Origin: Clostridiales bacterium
GTDB lineage: Bacteria > Bacillota > Clostridia > TANB77 > CAG-508
Length of the DNA: 11,536 nt
NCBI GenBank assembly: GCA_004554705.1
Contig: SFKS01000024.1
Span: 1 to 11,536 of the forward strand
Direction: 5' to 3'
Shown here: positions 1-7,397 of the stretch, piece by piece
Position numbering within the stretch: position 1 is the first letter of the stretch
Layout: every line of letters begins with the position of its first letter
Position numbers and translations under genes: made by a program
The notes under the pieces: model-generated
Databases searched by the model: none
Told to the model about the DNA's origin: nothing
What the model saw: the letters and a program-made list of their open reading frames with translations, nothing else

Positions 1-219
1 TAGAACAATCTCAAAAACTATTAATATAAATAGAGAAAAACTTAGAAGAGAATATAATAAAGAATAAAATTGTGCCAAAATTCCCCGTCCCCTTTGGCAA
101 AGGGTGGAAATATAGCAAGAATAGCAAAAGAACAATTAGAAAGAGAAACAGGGAAAAAGATTGTTTCTAACAAGAATGCAAAAGAAATTAGAAAACTAAA
201 TTCAGGCGAAAAACAATAA
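1..219 (+). pseudogene. Remnant of a gene, C-terminal fragment (BRO/DinD-like?)
   Basis: Two short reading frames lie end to end. One enters from the window edge and stops at TAA 65-67 (last residues REKLRREYNKE). The other is open from 61 to TAA 217-219 and has no start codon with an SD. It reads from about position 103 as GGNIARIAKEQLERETGKK, followed by a KIVSNKNAKEIRKLN-like tail. This resembles, from memory, the C-terminal tail of BRO/DinD-type phage antirepressor-related proteins (GG-IA--A---LE--TGK-VVS--N). The assignment is tentative. The frame change falls just before a GC-rich palindrome at 73-99, so an insertion there may have broken the gene. No intact gene is visible in the first 348 bases. 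Confidence 0.35.
71..100. repeat. GC-rich palindrome, REP-like element
   Basis: TGCCAAA (73-79) and TTTGGCA (93-99) are perfect 7-bp inverted arms around the pyrimidine-rich loop ATTCCCCGTCCCC (80-92). The C/G-rich core stands out sharply from the AT-rich surroundings. Short palindromes with a CCGTCCCC core and TTTGGCA/TTTGACA-type arms recur in many Firmicutes genomes and resemble REP elements moved by IS200-like (RAYT) transposases. That link is recalled and inferred; only one copy is in this window. Confidence 0.45.
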
Positions 220-251
220 AAAACATTTTATAAAACTAAATAGCAAAAATA

Positions 252-297
252 AAAGTTCTAAAATTTCAATAAATAACTTGAAAATTTAGAACTTTTT
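252..297 (+). terminator. Rho-independent terminator before murA
   Basis: The arms 252-269 (AAAGTTCTAAAATTTCAA) and 278-295 (TTGAAAATTTAGAACTTT) pair over 18 bp with one A-A mismatch. The loop is 8 nt and the stem runs into a T-run at 293-297. It insulates murA from the gene remnant upstream. Confidence 0.8.
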
Positions 298-312
298 AAC
301 TTTTCCTCATAT

Positions 313-336
313 TTTGCATAATATATACTATGCAAA
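313..336. promoter_or_regulatory. Inverted repeat overlapping the murA start region
   Basis: TTTGCATA (313-320) and TATGCAAA (329-336) are perfect 8-bp arms around an 8-nt spacer. The right arm runs directly into the murA SD (AAAGGAGG, 334-341), and a possible -10 box TATACT (324-329) lies inside the dyad. No good -35 box is visible. It could be an operator over the promoter or an RNA hairpin masking the SD; the sequence alone does not decide. Confidence 0.4.
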
Positions 337-348
337 GGAGGAATCTAG

Positions 349-1599
349 ATGTTAAGTTACATAATAGAAGGTGGAAATAAGCTAGAAGGGGAAGTGAATT
401 CATCAGGCTCAAAAAATGCATCACTTCCTATACTGGCAGCGACAATTTTAAGTGGAAAAACTAGCACATTATACAATGTGCCAAACATACAAGATACACA
501 AACAATGTTAAGAATACTGAAACTACTAGGTTGTAAAATAAGTAAAAAAAATGGGAAAGTGAATATAGATTCTAGAGATATAAAAATTCAGGAAATACCA
601 GATGAGTTAATGAGAAAAATGAGATCTTCAGTAATACTAGCTGGAGCTATTATAGGAAGACAAAAAAACGCAACATTTTCTTATCCAGGGGGATGTGATA
701 TTGGAACAAGGCCAATAGATTTACATCTGAAAGGCTTTGAACAATTAGGTATAAAAATTGAAGAAAGCGGTGGCAGTATAAGATGCCATTGTGACAAGAT
801 AACAGGAAATGATATTCATTTAGACTTCCCATCTGTAGGAGCAACAGAAAATATAATATTAGCAGCAGTACTTGCAGAAGGAGATACAATTATTACAAAT
901 GCAGCAATGGAGCCAGAAATAGTGGATTTGCAAAATTTCTTAAATAAAATGGGAGCAAAAATATCAGGTGCTGGAACAAATATTATAAAAATAACCGGAG
1001 TTAAAAATTTAAAAGATGTTAGCTATACTGTAATGCCAGATAGAATTGAAATTGGAACATTATTGTGTATGTCAGCTATTACAGGAGGAGAAATAATAGT
1101 TAATAACGTAAAAATAGAGCATATAAGACCTATCATACATAAATTAGAAGAAACAGGTTCAAAAGTAATAATAGAAAAAAATAAAATACAGCTAATTGGA
1201 ACAAAAAAATTAAAAGCAACAGATATAAAAACAATGCCATATCCAGGATTTCCAACAGATATGCAATCAGTTTTTGTAAGTATGCTAAGCACTGCAAAAG
1301 GTACTTCAATGGTGGTAGAAAATATATTTGAGAATAGATACAAATATGTGAATGAACTCACAAGAATGGGAGCAAAAATTAAAATAGAAGGAAAAGTTGC
1401 AATAGTAAAAGGAGTCAGAAAATTAGTAGGGGCAGAAGTAAATGCAACAGACTTAAGAGGAGGGGCAGCAATGTGTACAGCAGCAATTGCAGCAAAGGGC
1501 ATAAGCAAAATAAAAAATATAGAATATATATTAAGAGGATATGAAAATTTAGACAAAAAACTGACAAAGCTAGGAGCAAATATAAAAATACAAAAATAG
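349..1599 (+). CDS. murA: UDP-N-acetylglucosamine 1-carboxyvinyltransferase
   Basis: MurA (EPSP-synthase fold) transfers enolpyruvate from PEP to UDP-GlcNAc, the first committed step of peptidoglycan precursor synthesis, in the cytoplasm. The 416 residues match the usual full length (about 417-420). Visible landmarks are Lys22 in GSKNASLP, the catalytic and fosfomycin-targeted Cys116 in PGGCDIGTRPIDLHL, Asp304 in GFPTDMQ, Arg370 in DLRGGAA and Arg396 in LRGYENLDKKL. All sit at or within one residue of the E. coli numbering. The presence of Cys rather than Asp at position 116 predicts fosfomycin sensitivity at the target level. The ATG is 7 nt after a strong AAAGGAGG. The gene stands between two terminators (252-297 and 1644-1686), so it is probably its own transcription unit next to division genes. 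Firmicutes often carry two MurA paralogues; which one this is cannot be told here. Confidence 0.97.
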   Translation: MLSYIIEGGNKLEGEVNSSGSKNASLPILAATILSGKTSTLYNVPNIQDTQTMLRILKLLGCKISKKNGKVNIDSRDIKIQEIPDELMRKMRSSVILAGAIIGRQKNATFSYPGGCDIGTRPIDLHLKGFEQLGIKIEESGGSIRCHCDKITGNDIHLDFPSVGATENIILAAVLAEGDTIITNAAMEPEIVDLQNFLNKMGAKISGAGTNIIKITGVKNLKDVSYTVMPDRIEIGTLLCMSAITGGEIIVNNVKIEHIRPIIHKLEETGSKVIIEKNKIQLIGTKKLKATDIKTMPYPGFPTDMQSVFVSMLSTAKGTSMVVENIFENRYKYVNELTRMGAKIKIEGKVAIVKGVRKLVGAEVNATDLRGGAAMCTAAIAAKGISKIKNIEYILRGYENLDKKLTKLGANIKIQK

Positions 1600-1619
1600 C
1601 AAAAAAATAAAAAAAAACA

Positions 1620-1648
1620 TTGAATTTTCAAAACAAATAGTATAAAAT
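1620..1648 (+). promoter_or_regulatory. Promoter of the divIB operon
   Basis: TTGAAT (1620-1625) and TAAAAT (1643-1648) are separated by 17 bp, close to the sigma-A consensus. The predicted start of transcription, near 1655, falls inside the left arm of the terminator hairpin that follows murA. Transcripts from this promoter would lack most of that arm and so escape the hairpin. Confidence 0.5.
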
Positions 1649-1686
1649 ATCATTGGTAAGAAGTATCTAAGCCAATGATATTTTTT
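1644..1686 (+). terminator. murA terminator overlapping the divIB leader
   Basis: AAAATATCATTGG (1644-1656) pairs perfectly with CCAATGATATTTT (1672-1684), 13 bp with a 15-nt loop, and is followed by more T residues (to 1686). It ends four bases before the divIB SD (AAAAGGAG). It should stop read-through from murA. The ATG at 1675 lies in its right arm, which argues against that ATG as the divIB start. Confidence 0.75.
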
Positions 1687-1701
1687 AAAAGGAGAAATTC
1701 A

Positions 1702-2559
1702 TTGAAAACAGTATCTAAAAAAAACCAAAAAAACAAAAAGGCAGTAACATTAAACAAAAATAAATCCAAAAAAAAGAAACAAAAGAAAAGAGGAAAAATA
1801 CTTTTAACTATAATTTTAATAATTGCAATAGTAATAGTATTTTTATTAATACTATATTCGGATTTATTTAATATAAAAAATATTACAGTATTGAATAATT
1901 CAAAAGTTACTACACAAGAAATAATACAAAACTCAGGATTGGCTATAGGAAATAATATGTTTAAAACATTTAAAACTACAATTGAAAAAGGCATAAAAAC
2001 TAATCCATACATTGAAAATGTAAAAATAACAAAAAAAATAAATGGAGAAGTAATTTTAGAAATTAAAGAACGAACACCAACATATATGTTGAATACTGAA
2101 AATGGATATGCATATATAAATAACCAAGGATATATTTTAGAAATGTCACTTGAGCCTTTACAAATACCTGAAATCATCGGATATCAAACCGTAGATATAA
2201 CGCCAGGCAAAAGGCTAGAAATTCAAGACTTACAAAAGTTAAATATAGTAATCCAAATAATGAAGGTGGCAGGAGAATTACAAAAATTAGAAGAAGTAAG
2301 TAAAATGTTATCAGAAGCGAATATTGATGGGATACAAGATAAATTTACTGTAATTAATATATCAGATGCAAACAATTTTATTATAGAAATACCTAGTGAA
2401 GGCAAAACAGTAGAGTTTGGAGACGAAACCTGTATTAATGTAAAAATATTATGGATAATAAAATTAATACTCCTAGAAAAGGGAAATCCTGGAACAATCG
2501 TTGTAAATACACCAAATATTAATATAGAGAAAAAAGCATATTTTAGAGAACAAGTTTAA
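1702..2559 (+). CDS. divIB: Cell division protein DivIB/FtsQ
   Basis: Single-pass divisome protein. In Firmicutes DivIB works with DivIC and FtsL to control septal peptidoglycan synthesis. I chose the TTG at 1702 (285 residues) because AAAAGGAG sits 7 nt upstream. An in-frame ATG at 1675 has no SD and lies inside a terminator stem. From the TTG start, residues 1-31 are a very basic cytoplasmic tail and residues about 33-52 are the membrane helix (LLTIILIIAIVIVFLLIL). Residues about 55-125 form a POTRA domain (LFNIKNITVLNNSKVT, then NPYIENVKITKKINGEVILEI). The beta domain follows (ERTPTYMLN, YINNQGYILE, PEIIGY). Length and layout are typical of DivIB. It leads an operon with two DUF881 genes and sbp, the same order as in Bacillus subtilis (divIB-ylxW-ylxX-sbp). 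Confidence 0.9.
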   Translation: MKTVSKKNQKNKKAVTLNKNKSKKKKQKKRGKILLTIILIIAIVIVFLLILYSDLFNIKNITVLNNSKVTTQEIIQNSGLAIGNNMFKTFKTTIEKGIKTNPYIENVKITKKINGEVILEIKERTPTYMLNTENGYAYINNQGYILEMSLEPLQIPEIIGYQTVDITPGKRLEIQDLQKLNIVIQIMKVAGELQKLEEVSKMLSEANIDGIQDKFTVINISDANNFIIEIPSEGKTVEFGDETCINVKILWIIKLILLEKGNPGTIVVNTPNINIEKKAYFREQV

Positions 2560-2576
2560 TAGAAGGGAGACCAACT

Positions 2577-3293
2577 ATGAAAAAAATAGCAATAACTCTT
2601 GGTAGTGTATGTTTAATATTAACAATGGCAATTTTTATACAAATAAAAACTGTGGAGAGCATTACAGAGGAGGAAGGAATTTCACTAAATGATAATGCAG
2701 AGTTAAAAGATGAAGTGCTAAAATGGAGACAAAATTACAAGGATGCGTATAAGAAATTAGAGAAAACAGAGAAAAAACTAGAGGAGGTAAGAGCACAAGC
2801 AGCCACAAATAGTGAAGTAGATATAGAAGTTAAAAATGAAATAACTAAAAATAATGCTTTGCTAGGTTTAACAGAAGTAAGGGGAAGTGGAATTATTATA
2901 AAATTAGATGACAACAGGGAAGTAAATGCAGAAGAAGTACTAGACATAAATTCTTATTTAGTCCATGAACAAGATTTAATACATATAGTAAATGAATTAT
3001 TCAATGCTGGTGCAGATGCAATTTCAATTAACGGAAAAAGAATAGTTCAAACAACCTCAATACTATGTGATGGAAATATATTAAGAGTCAATGAAGAAAT
3101 GGTTGGAGTTCCAATTGAAATAAAAGCAATAGGATATGCAGAAAGACTATACTATAATGTAGCAGTAAGACCAGGAGGATACCTAAGATTAATGGCAAGT
3201 GATGGAGTTGTTGTGGGAATAGAAAAAAGTGATAATATAACAATACCAAAATATGAAGGAGTATATAAATATGAATATATTTCATCAAAATAA
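2577..3293 (+). CDS. DUF881 family membrane-anchored protein (YlxW/YlxX-like)
   Basis: 238 residues. One N-terminal membrane helix (about 4-22) is followed by a Glu/Lys-rich coiled coil (about 40-75) and a C-terminal DUF881 domain facing outside. Family landmarks are VRGSGIIIKLDD (101-112), LVHEQDL (128-134) and NAGADAISINGKRIV (143-157). DUF881 proteins are encoded beside division genes in Firmicutes, but their biochemical role is not established. The ATG follows AGAAGGGAGA, and the gene starts 17 nt after the divIB stop, so the two should be co-transcribed. A second DUF881 gene overlaps its 3' end; the pair looks like an old duplication corresponding to ylxW and ylxX. Confidence 0.88.
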   Translation: MKKIAITLGSVCLILTMAIFIQIKTVESITEEEGISLNDNAELKDEVLKWRQNYKDAYKKLEKTEKKLEEVRAQAATNSEVDIEVKNEITKNNALLGLTEVRGSGIIIKLDDNREVNAEEVLDINSYLVHEQDLIHIVNELFNAGADAISINGKRIVQTTSILCDGNILRVNEEMVGVPIEIKAIGYAERLYYNVAVRPGGYLRLMASDGVVVGIEKSDNITIPKYEGVYKYEYISSK

Positions 3294-4005
3294 TAATGTA
3301 AAAAAAATGAAAAAGGGCAAGCTTATAATGACAATAATAATTGGATTAATGTGCTTAATACTTACAATGCTAATATTTATGCAGGTAAAGACTATAAGCC
3401 AAACGAATATTTCCGAAATAGAAATTATGAGAGAAAGTGAATTAAAAACCGAAATAACAGCATTAAAAACAAAATACGAAGAAACTGCTATCAAAATAAA
3501 AGAAACAAACGAAAAAATATTGGAATATGAAGAAGCAGCAACAGAAGGAAAAGAAGCCTCAATGCTCTTACAAAAAGAACTAAAAGAAACAGAAGATTTA
3601 CTTGGTAAAAATAGTGTAACAGGAGAAGGTATAATAATTAGAATGTCAGATACTGCAACAAATAGAATAGTTTCAGAAGATCTATTAGAGCTAATAAACT
3701 TACTAAAAAATGCAGGAGCAGAAGCAATTTCAATAAATGAACAAAGAATAGTATATGATAGCTATATAGCTGATTTAAACGACCAGAACTATATAACAAT
3801 AAAAGGACAAATAATAACGGCACCATATACAGTAAAAGCAATAGGAAACACAATGTATTTGGAAAGTGCTATTTCACAAAAAAATTATGGGTATATAGAT
3901 ACTAAAATAGCTGAAGGTAAACAAGTAACAATAGAGAGACAAACAAGCATAGCAATAGCAAGTCATGAACGAAGTTTAGAATTTGAATATGTTAAGGGGG
4001 AATAA
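3271..4005 (+). CDS. Second DUF881 family membrane-anchored protein
   Basis: 244 residues from the ATG at 3271, chosen because GAAGGAG (3255-3261) sits 9 nt upstream. The ATG at 3253 has no SD, and the ATG at 3307 would shorten the basic segment before the membrane helix. The gene overlaps the previous one by 23 nt, which suggests translational coupling. The layout copies its neighbour: a membrane helix (about 18-38), a long coiled coil (about 50-110), then a DUF881 domain (TGEGIIIRMSD, NAGAEAISINEQRIV, YTVKAIGNT). The VHEQDL motif of the first paralogue is replaced by VSEDLLELINLL, so the two have diverged clearly. Function is unknown; the operon suggests a role at the division site or envelope. 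Confidence 0.86.
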   Translation: MNIFHQNNNVKKMKKGKLIMTIIIGLMCLILTMLIFMQVKTISQTNISEIEIMRESELKTEITALKTKYEETAIKIKETNEKILEYEEAATEGKEASMLLQKELKETEDLLGKNSVTGEGIIIRMSDTATNRIVSEDLLELINLLKNAGAEAISINEQRIVYDSYIADLNDQNYITIKGQIITAPYTVKAIGNTMYLESAISQKNYGYIDTKIAEGKQVTIERQTSIAIASHERSLEFEYVKGE

Positions 4006-4007
4006 AA

Positions 4008-4406
4008 ATGGTATTTTTAGCAATTGTAATAGGATGTGTATTAGGTGCAATAATAGGAATGAATGGACCTGTGATTTCATATACTTACTCTGGATATGTA
4101 GCTATAGCAATAATTGCAGCACTGGATTCAGTTTTTGGAGGAATCACTTCTGTATTAAAAGGTAACTTTGATTTGAAAATTTTTATATCAGGATTTTTTG
4201 GAAATGCAATTTTATCAATAATGCTAACATGGTTAGGAGTAAAATTAAATGTAGATATATATTTAGCAGCTATTGTTGTTTTTGTAGGAAGAATGTTCAC
4301 TAATTTAGCAATTATTCGTAGATATTATATTGATAAATGGAGTAATAAAATGCAGGAAGTAAAAACGGTAATAAATACTTCCAAGAAAGAAAATGAAAAA
4401 ATATAG
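4008..4406 (+). CDS. sbp: Small basic membrane protein Sbp (DUF1290)
   Basis: 132 residues, almost all hydrophobic until a short charged tail. Three to four membrane segments can be seen: an N-terminal glycine-rich helix (VFLAIVIGCVLGAIIGM), SGYVAIAIIAALDSVFGGITS, then ISGFFGNAILSIMLTWLGV and IYLAAIVVFVGRMFTNLAIIRR. The YVAIAIIAALDSVFGG stretch is the hallmark of the Sbp/DUF1290 family, which is encoded between ylxX and ftsA in Bacillus. The role is not known. AAGGGGG precedes the ATG, and the gene starts 2 nt after the DUF881 stop. It is the last gene of the operon: ftsA/ftsZ, which often come next, are absent and a terminator follows. Confidence 0.9.
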   Translation: MVFLAIVIGCVLGAIIGMNGPVISYTYSGYVAIAIIAALDSVFGGITSVLKGNFDLKIFISGFFGNAILSIMLTWLGVKLNVDIYLAAIVVFVGRMFTNLAIIRRYYIDKWSNKMQEVKTVINTSKKENEKI

Positions 4407-4409
4407 TAA

Positions 4410-4458
4410 CAATAAAAAACACAAGATATAAAGTTTTTATATCTTGTGTTTTTTATTG
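4410..4458. terminator. Bidirectional terminator between sbp and cvpA
   Basis: Bases 4410-4430 pair perfectly with 4438-4458 (21 bp), and AA/TT in the loop can extend the stem. The stem has an A-run on its left edge and a T-run on its right, so it gives a U-tail in both directions. It serves the convergent sbp (plus) and cvpA (minus) genes. Confidence 0.9.
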
Positions 4459-4470
4459 CAATATGTTTTA

Positions 4471-5091
4471 CTACATAATTATTTTTAATAATAAATTATT
4501 ATTATAGCATATTGAACCTAATAGTGATGAATTAATAGCTTGTAATATAGAAGGATCTAACATTGGAGCAATTAGTGAGATAACTGCAAAGCCTATAAAT
4601 ACAATGAACAATCCCTCTAATAGACCATAAATTGTTCCACCGAGCTCATTAAACTGTTTCAAAATAGGTAATTTTGCAATTAAATCTGCTAGGAATGTAA
4701 CAAATTTTAAAGCAATTTTCACAATTACAAAAATAAGTAATAAACATGCTGTTTCAATAAGTGTTCTACTACAAGCGGTAGCAATACTTTGAACTGTATT
4801 TTCACTATTTTTTAGTATAATTTTTGGCAATTTTTGAGATAGCTCAACAACATCATCCTCTGAAGCACCTTCTGGTAAAATTTTTTTCGTAATAGCATTT
4901 TCAATTTTATTATCAATTTCAGTGTTCTTAATTACTACATTTGCAATGGGTTTATACAATATAAAAGCTATAATAATTGCAATAAAAAATGTGCATAATT
5001 TTATTGCAACCTTTATTAATCCACGTTTATACCCAAGGAAAGTAAATAGCAAAATAATTGCAACAATTATTAAATCAATAATTAATGCCAT
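4471..5091 (-). CDS. cvpA: CvpA family membrane protein
   Basis: 206 residues. The N-terminus IIDLIIVAIILLFTFLGYKRG is the CvpA signature (D-----------G---GF/G) and is followed by a second helix (ALKLCTFF-type, about 30-47). A variable extracytoplasmic loop follows (about 48-100), then two more helices (LLLIFVIVKIALKFV and LLEGLFIVFIGFAVISLIA). The family is named for a colicin V production phenotype in E. coli; its general role in the envelope is unresolved. The SD AAGGAGGTGAT upstream is near-perfect. The gap to the DUF5711-like stop is only 14 nt, so the two are co-transcribed. Confidence 0.85.
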   Translation of the reverse strand: MALIIDLIIVAIILLFTFLGYKRGLIKVAIKLCTFFIAIIIAFILYKPIANVVIKNTEIDNKIENAITKKILPEGASEDDVVELSQKLPKIILKNSENTVQSIATACSRTLIETACLLLIFVIVKIALKFVTFLADLIAKLPILKQFNELGGTIYGLLEGLFIVFIGFAVISLIAPMLDPSILQAINSSLLGSICYNNNLLLKIIM

Positions 5092-5105
5092 AAAGTATCA
5101 CCTCC

Positions 5106-6242
5106 TTATAAAGAAAGAAATTCTATTTTATCTTTATAAACAATACTAGCCAAATTGTTAGAAAGCATAATTGATTGTACCTCTTGATAAGAAGTATAAT
5201 CTTTTATAAGCCATCCATAATTATTAATAAATAATATTTCCGTTCCAAAATTAACAGCTATAATATTTCCGAAGACCTCAATAGACTTTGGCTCCTTATC
5301 TAAAGTATATACTTTCTTTTCAAGAGAAGGAATATCTAAAATTTGCAATTCAAATTTTGATGAAAGAAGACCAGTACTTATTTTTTCAATTTGTATTAAC
5401 TTATTATTAATATCAGCAAACAAGATATTAGCAACTTTAAAATTCACAACTTCAGAAACAGAATTGTCCTTAATAATATCTATGTGATTATCATATAAAC
5501 ATACCAAAGAACCATTACAATATTTAATGTTTATAATAAGATCTCCTATTGGAGCAAGATAATTATATTCGATAGTATCAGAACTATTAGATAATGCTTT
5601 GTCAATAGATATAATTCTAATGCTAGACTGTATAGTAATACCAGAAAAATCAGCTTCAGCCAAGGCCAAAAATTTATTATCATTTGAAATTGTAGAGGAT
5701 ATAACATATGACTTTGCATGATATGTAGTAAGTAATTCAGAACCGCTCACATCAAAAACCTTACAAATTGTTCTATATGTAGTGTCTGATATGGAGGCAG
5801 TAATATATCCATTACTATTTATAGAAATGCTAGAAATTTTACCATCTATTTCCTTTTGCCAAACAAGGCTCCTGTTAGAAATTAAATAAATTTTGTTACC
5901 AGACTTTTCAGCAATGCAAAGAAATTTACCACTTGAAGCAAAAATTGGTTCAGAGATATCTAAATCTAGAGAAGCCAATTTATCAGCAGATTTATTATAA
6001 AACGTTAAAACTCCTTTTTCCAAATATACGATATTATCATTAAATACAAAAGAATAACCATTTCCTCTATAAATTTTTGGTAAAGTATTTTCAGTTATAT
6101 TTTTTCTAAAAATATATTCATCAAAAAAAGAACGAACGCTAACATTTTTAGTATATAGTATTGAAAAAACAACACTCAAAACTATAATTAAAACTATAGT
6201 AACTAATATCAGAATTTTTTTCTTATTCATTTTTTTATTCAT
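5106..6242 (-). CDS. Membrane-anchored beta-propeller-like protein (DUF5711-like)
   Basis: 378 residues. A basic N-terminus (NKKMNKKK) and one membrane helix (about 9-29) are followed by a long extracytoplasmic beta-rich region. The repeating pattern of a short hydrophobic strand, turn and charged strand suggests propeller blades: LASLDLDISEPIFASSGKFL, LVWQKEIDGKISSISINSNG, YVISSTISNDNKFLALAEAD and VNFKVANILFADINNKLIQI. These look like WD40/PQQ-type blades and fit the DUF5711 family of clostridia. No catalytic residues are visible, so a scaffold or sensor role is more likely than an enzyme, but this is inference. The ATG at 6242 is preceded by AGAGG (8 nt away); a second ATG four codons in is possible. 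It is the first gene of a two-gene operon with cvpA. Confidence 0.72.
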   Translation of the reverse strand: MNKKMNKKKILILVTIVLIIVLSVVFSILYTKNVSVRSFFDEYIFRKNITENTLPKIYRGNGYSFVFNDNIVYLEKGVLTFYNKSADKLASLDLDISEPIFASSGKFLCIAEKSGNKIYLISNRSLVWQKEIDGKISSISINSNGYITASISDTTYRTICKVFDVSGSELLTTYHAKSYVISSTISNDNKFLALAEADFSGITIQSSIRIISIDKALSNSSDTIEYNYLAPIGDLIINIKYCNGSLVCLYDNHIDIIKDNSVSEVVNFKVANILFADINNKLIQIEKISTGLLSSKFELQILDIPSLEKKVYTLDKEPKSIEVFGNIIAVNFGTEILFINNYGWLIKDYTSYQEVQSIMLSNNLASIVYKDKIEFLSL

Positions 6243-6260
6243 AGCAAAAACCTCTATATA

Positions 6261-6289
6261 CTTATATCAATAAAACACAAAATTTTCAA
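6261..6289 (-). promoter_or_regulatory. Promoter of the DUF5711-like/cvpA operon
   Basis: Read on the minus strand, TTGAAA (6284-6289) and TATAAG (6261-6266) are separated by exactly 17 bp. The promoter lies in the 53-bp gap after the YkvI-like gene. The downstream pair can thus be expressed without read-through, although no terminator separates it from the YkvI-like gene. Confidence 0.6.
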
Positions 6290-6295
6290 GGTATT

Positions 6296-7303
6296 TTAGA
6301 AAAAAATACTACAAATATAATTTGTATAAAACCGCAACAAACCTAAAATAGGATATAATGAATTAAGCAATGTACTAAATCCAACATGGCTTAAAATTAT
6401 AGCAATAAGACAAATTGAAAAGGCAATAAAGCAATAAAGTCTTCTATTAGAAATATTTAAATTTCTCAAAAATGAATAACCATTAGAAATTGCAGTTGTA
6501 AAAATTGCACCTAAAATTAATAAACCACAAATATATTTATAAAAAGCACCCAATTTCGTAGCAATAAAAACAGTAGGTAATTCTAAAGTTTGAATATCAA
6601 CAAAGTAATAATTTAGTAAAAAAAACAAAGTAATAGTCATTAAAAGAAGAAAAACAGATGTACAGATAGATATAAACTTTGCCTGCTGTATATTTACAAC
6701 ATATTTTTTTAGACTAATTAAGATAGGAATTAAAATGATTGAATTATAACTAGCATATAATAAAGCTTTTATAATCCAAGAAATTCCTACTTCCTGAGAG
6801 ACATAGAAATCCAAATATGCAAAACAAAAGTAGTTTTTTAAGCCAAGCAATAATATAATGCAAATTAAACAAGGAACAAGAATTTGATTGATTTTCACTA
6901 ATCCTTTTGTATTATTTAAAAAAGTGATAAAAGACATTATTGAAATCAATATACCACCAAAAATATAAGGCAAGTTAAACTCTTGCACAAAATAAGCTGA
7001 AAAACCAGCAACCATAACAATAAAAGATATAAGTAAAAATATATTAATTATGTTACACATAACAGTATTTATAAAGTTAGATTTAGAAAAGATTTTATTA
7101 ACAAATTGATTATATGAAGAAATATTATATTTAATAATAATATTAAAGCTTTTATAAATAACAAATCCAATTAAAATTGAAGAAAGAATAAGTCCACAAA
7201 GTCCTCCAAATCCATAAATACTAAAAAACGTAAAAATTTCTTTACCAGAAGCAAAGCCTGCCCCTATAATTGTTCCAATAATAACAAAAACAGTATTTAA
7301 CAT
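6296..7303 (-). CDS. YkvI-like multi-pass membrane protein (APC-superfamily type)
   Basis: 335 residues with about ten membrane helices. The first helix carries the glycine-rich signature GTIIGAGFASGKEI, which is characteristic of YkvI-like proteins and recalls the unwound first helix that binds substrate in APC/LeuT-fold transporters. The substrate is unknown; small amino compounds are only a guess from the fold. I chose the ATG at 7303 because the SD-like GGTGAT lies 4 nt upstream. TTG (7315) and GTG (7312) in the same frame have no SD. The stop is 53 nt before the DUF5711-like gene. The divergent gene on the plus strand shares its promoter region. Confidence 0.75.
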   Translation of the reverse strand: MLNTVFVIIGTIIGAGFASGKEIFTFFSIYGFGGLCGLILSSILIGFVIYKSFNIIIKYNISSYNQFVNKIFSKSNFINTVMCNIINIFLLISFIVMVAGFSAYFVQEFNLPYIFGGILISIMSFITFLNNTKGLVKINQILVPCLICIILLLGLKNYFCFAYLDFYVSQEVGISWIIKALLYASYNSIILIPILISLKKYVVNIQQAKFISICTSVFLLLMTITLFFLLNYYFVDIQTLELPTVFIATKLGAFYKYICGLLILGAIFTTAISNGYSFLRNLNISNRRLYCFIAFSICLIAIILSHVGFSTLLNSLYPILGLLRFYTNYICSIFF

Positions 7304-7324
7304 ATATATCACCAATGTAATTTT

Positions 7325-7346
7325 ATGAGAAATAAGAATATCTCAT
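7325..7346. promoter_or_regulatory. Inverted repeat in the divergent promoter region
   Basis: ATGAGA (7325-7330) and TCTCAT (7341-7346) form a dyad with a 10-bp spacer (16 bp centre to centre). Further pairing is possible inside (AT/AT). It lies between the YkvI-like gene and the divergent DUF3298-like gene and could be an operator. There is no other support. Confidence 0.25.
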
Positions 7347-7352
7347 GCATAA

Positions 7353-7381
7353 TTGCAAAACAACAAATAAAATGCTATAAT
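7353..7381 (+). promoter_or_regulatory. Strong sigma-A promoter with extended -10
   Basis: TTGCAA (7353-7358), a 17-bp spacer and a perfect TATAAT (7376-7381), which is preceded by TGC (extended -10). Transcription should start near 7387-7389, so the mRNA leader before the TTG start at 7398 is only about 10 nt and begins almost at the SD. Confidence 0.7.
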
Positions 7382-7397
7382 ATTATAGGTGATTATT

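Noticed and set aside
1023..1631. Long minus-strand open frame (202 codons) opposite murA, and smaller ones opposite other genes
   Set aside because: They are mirror images of AT-rich coding sequence, have no convincing SD, and read as low-complexity Phe/Ile/Ser/Leu strings. The plus-strand gene is certain.
1650..2177. Minus-strand open frame of 175 codons opposite divIB
   Set aside because: It overlaps a conserved gene with family motifs and shows no motif of its own; it arises from the AT bias.
3983..4165. Plus-strand 60-codon frame overlapping sbp
   Set aside because: It is out of frame with the conserved DUF1290 protein and has no SD of its own; the AAGGGGG serves the ATG at 4008.
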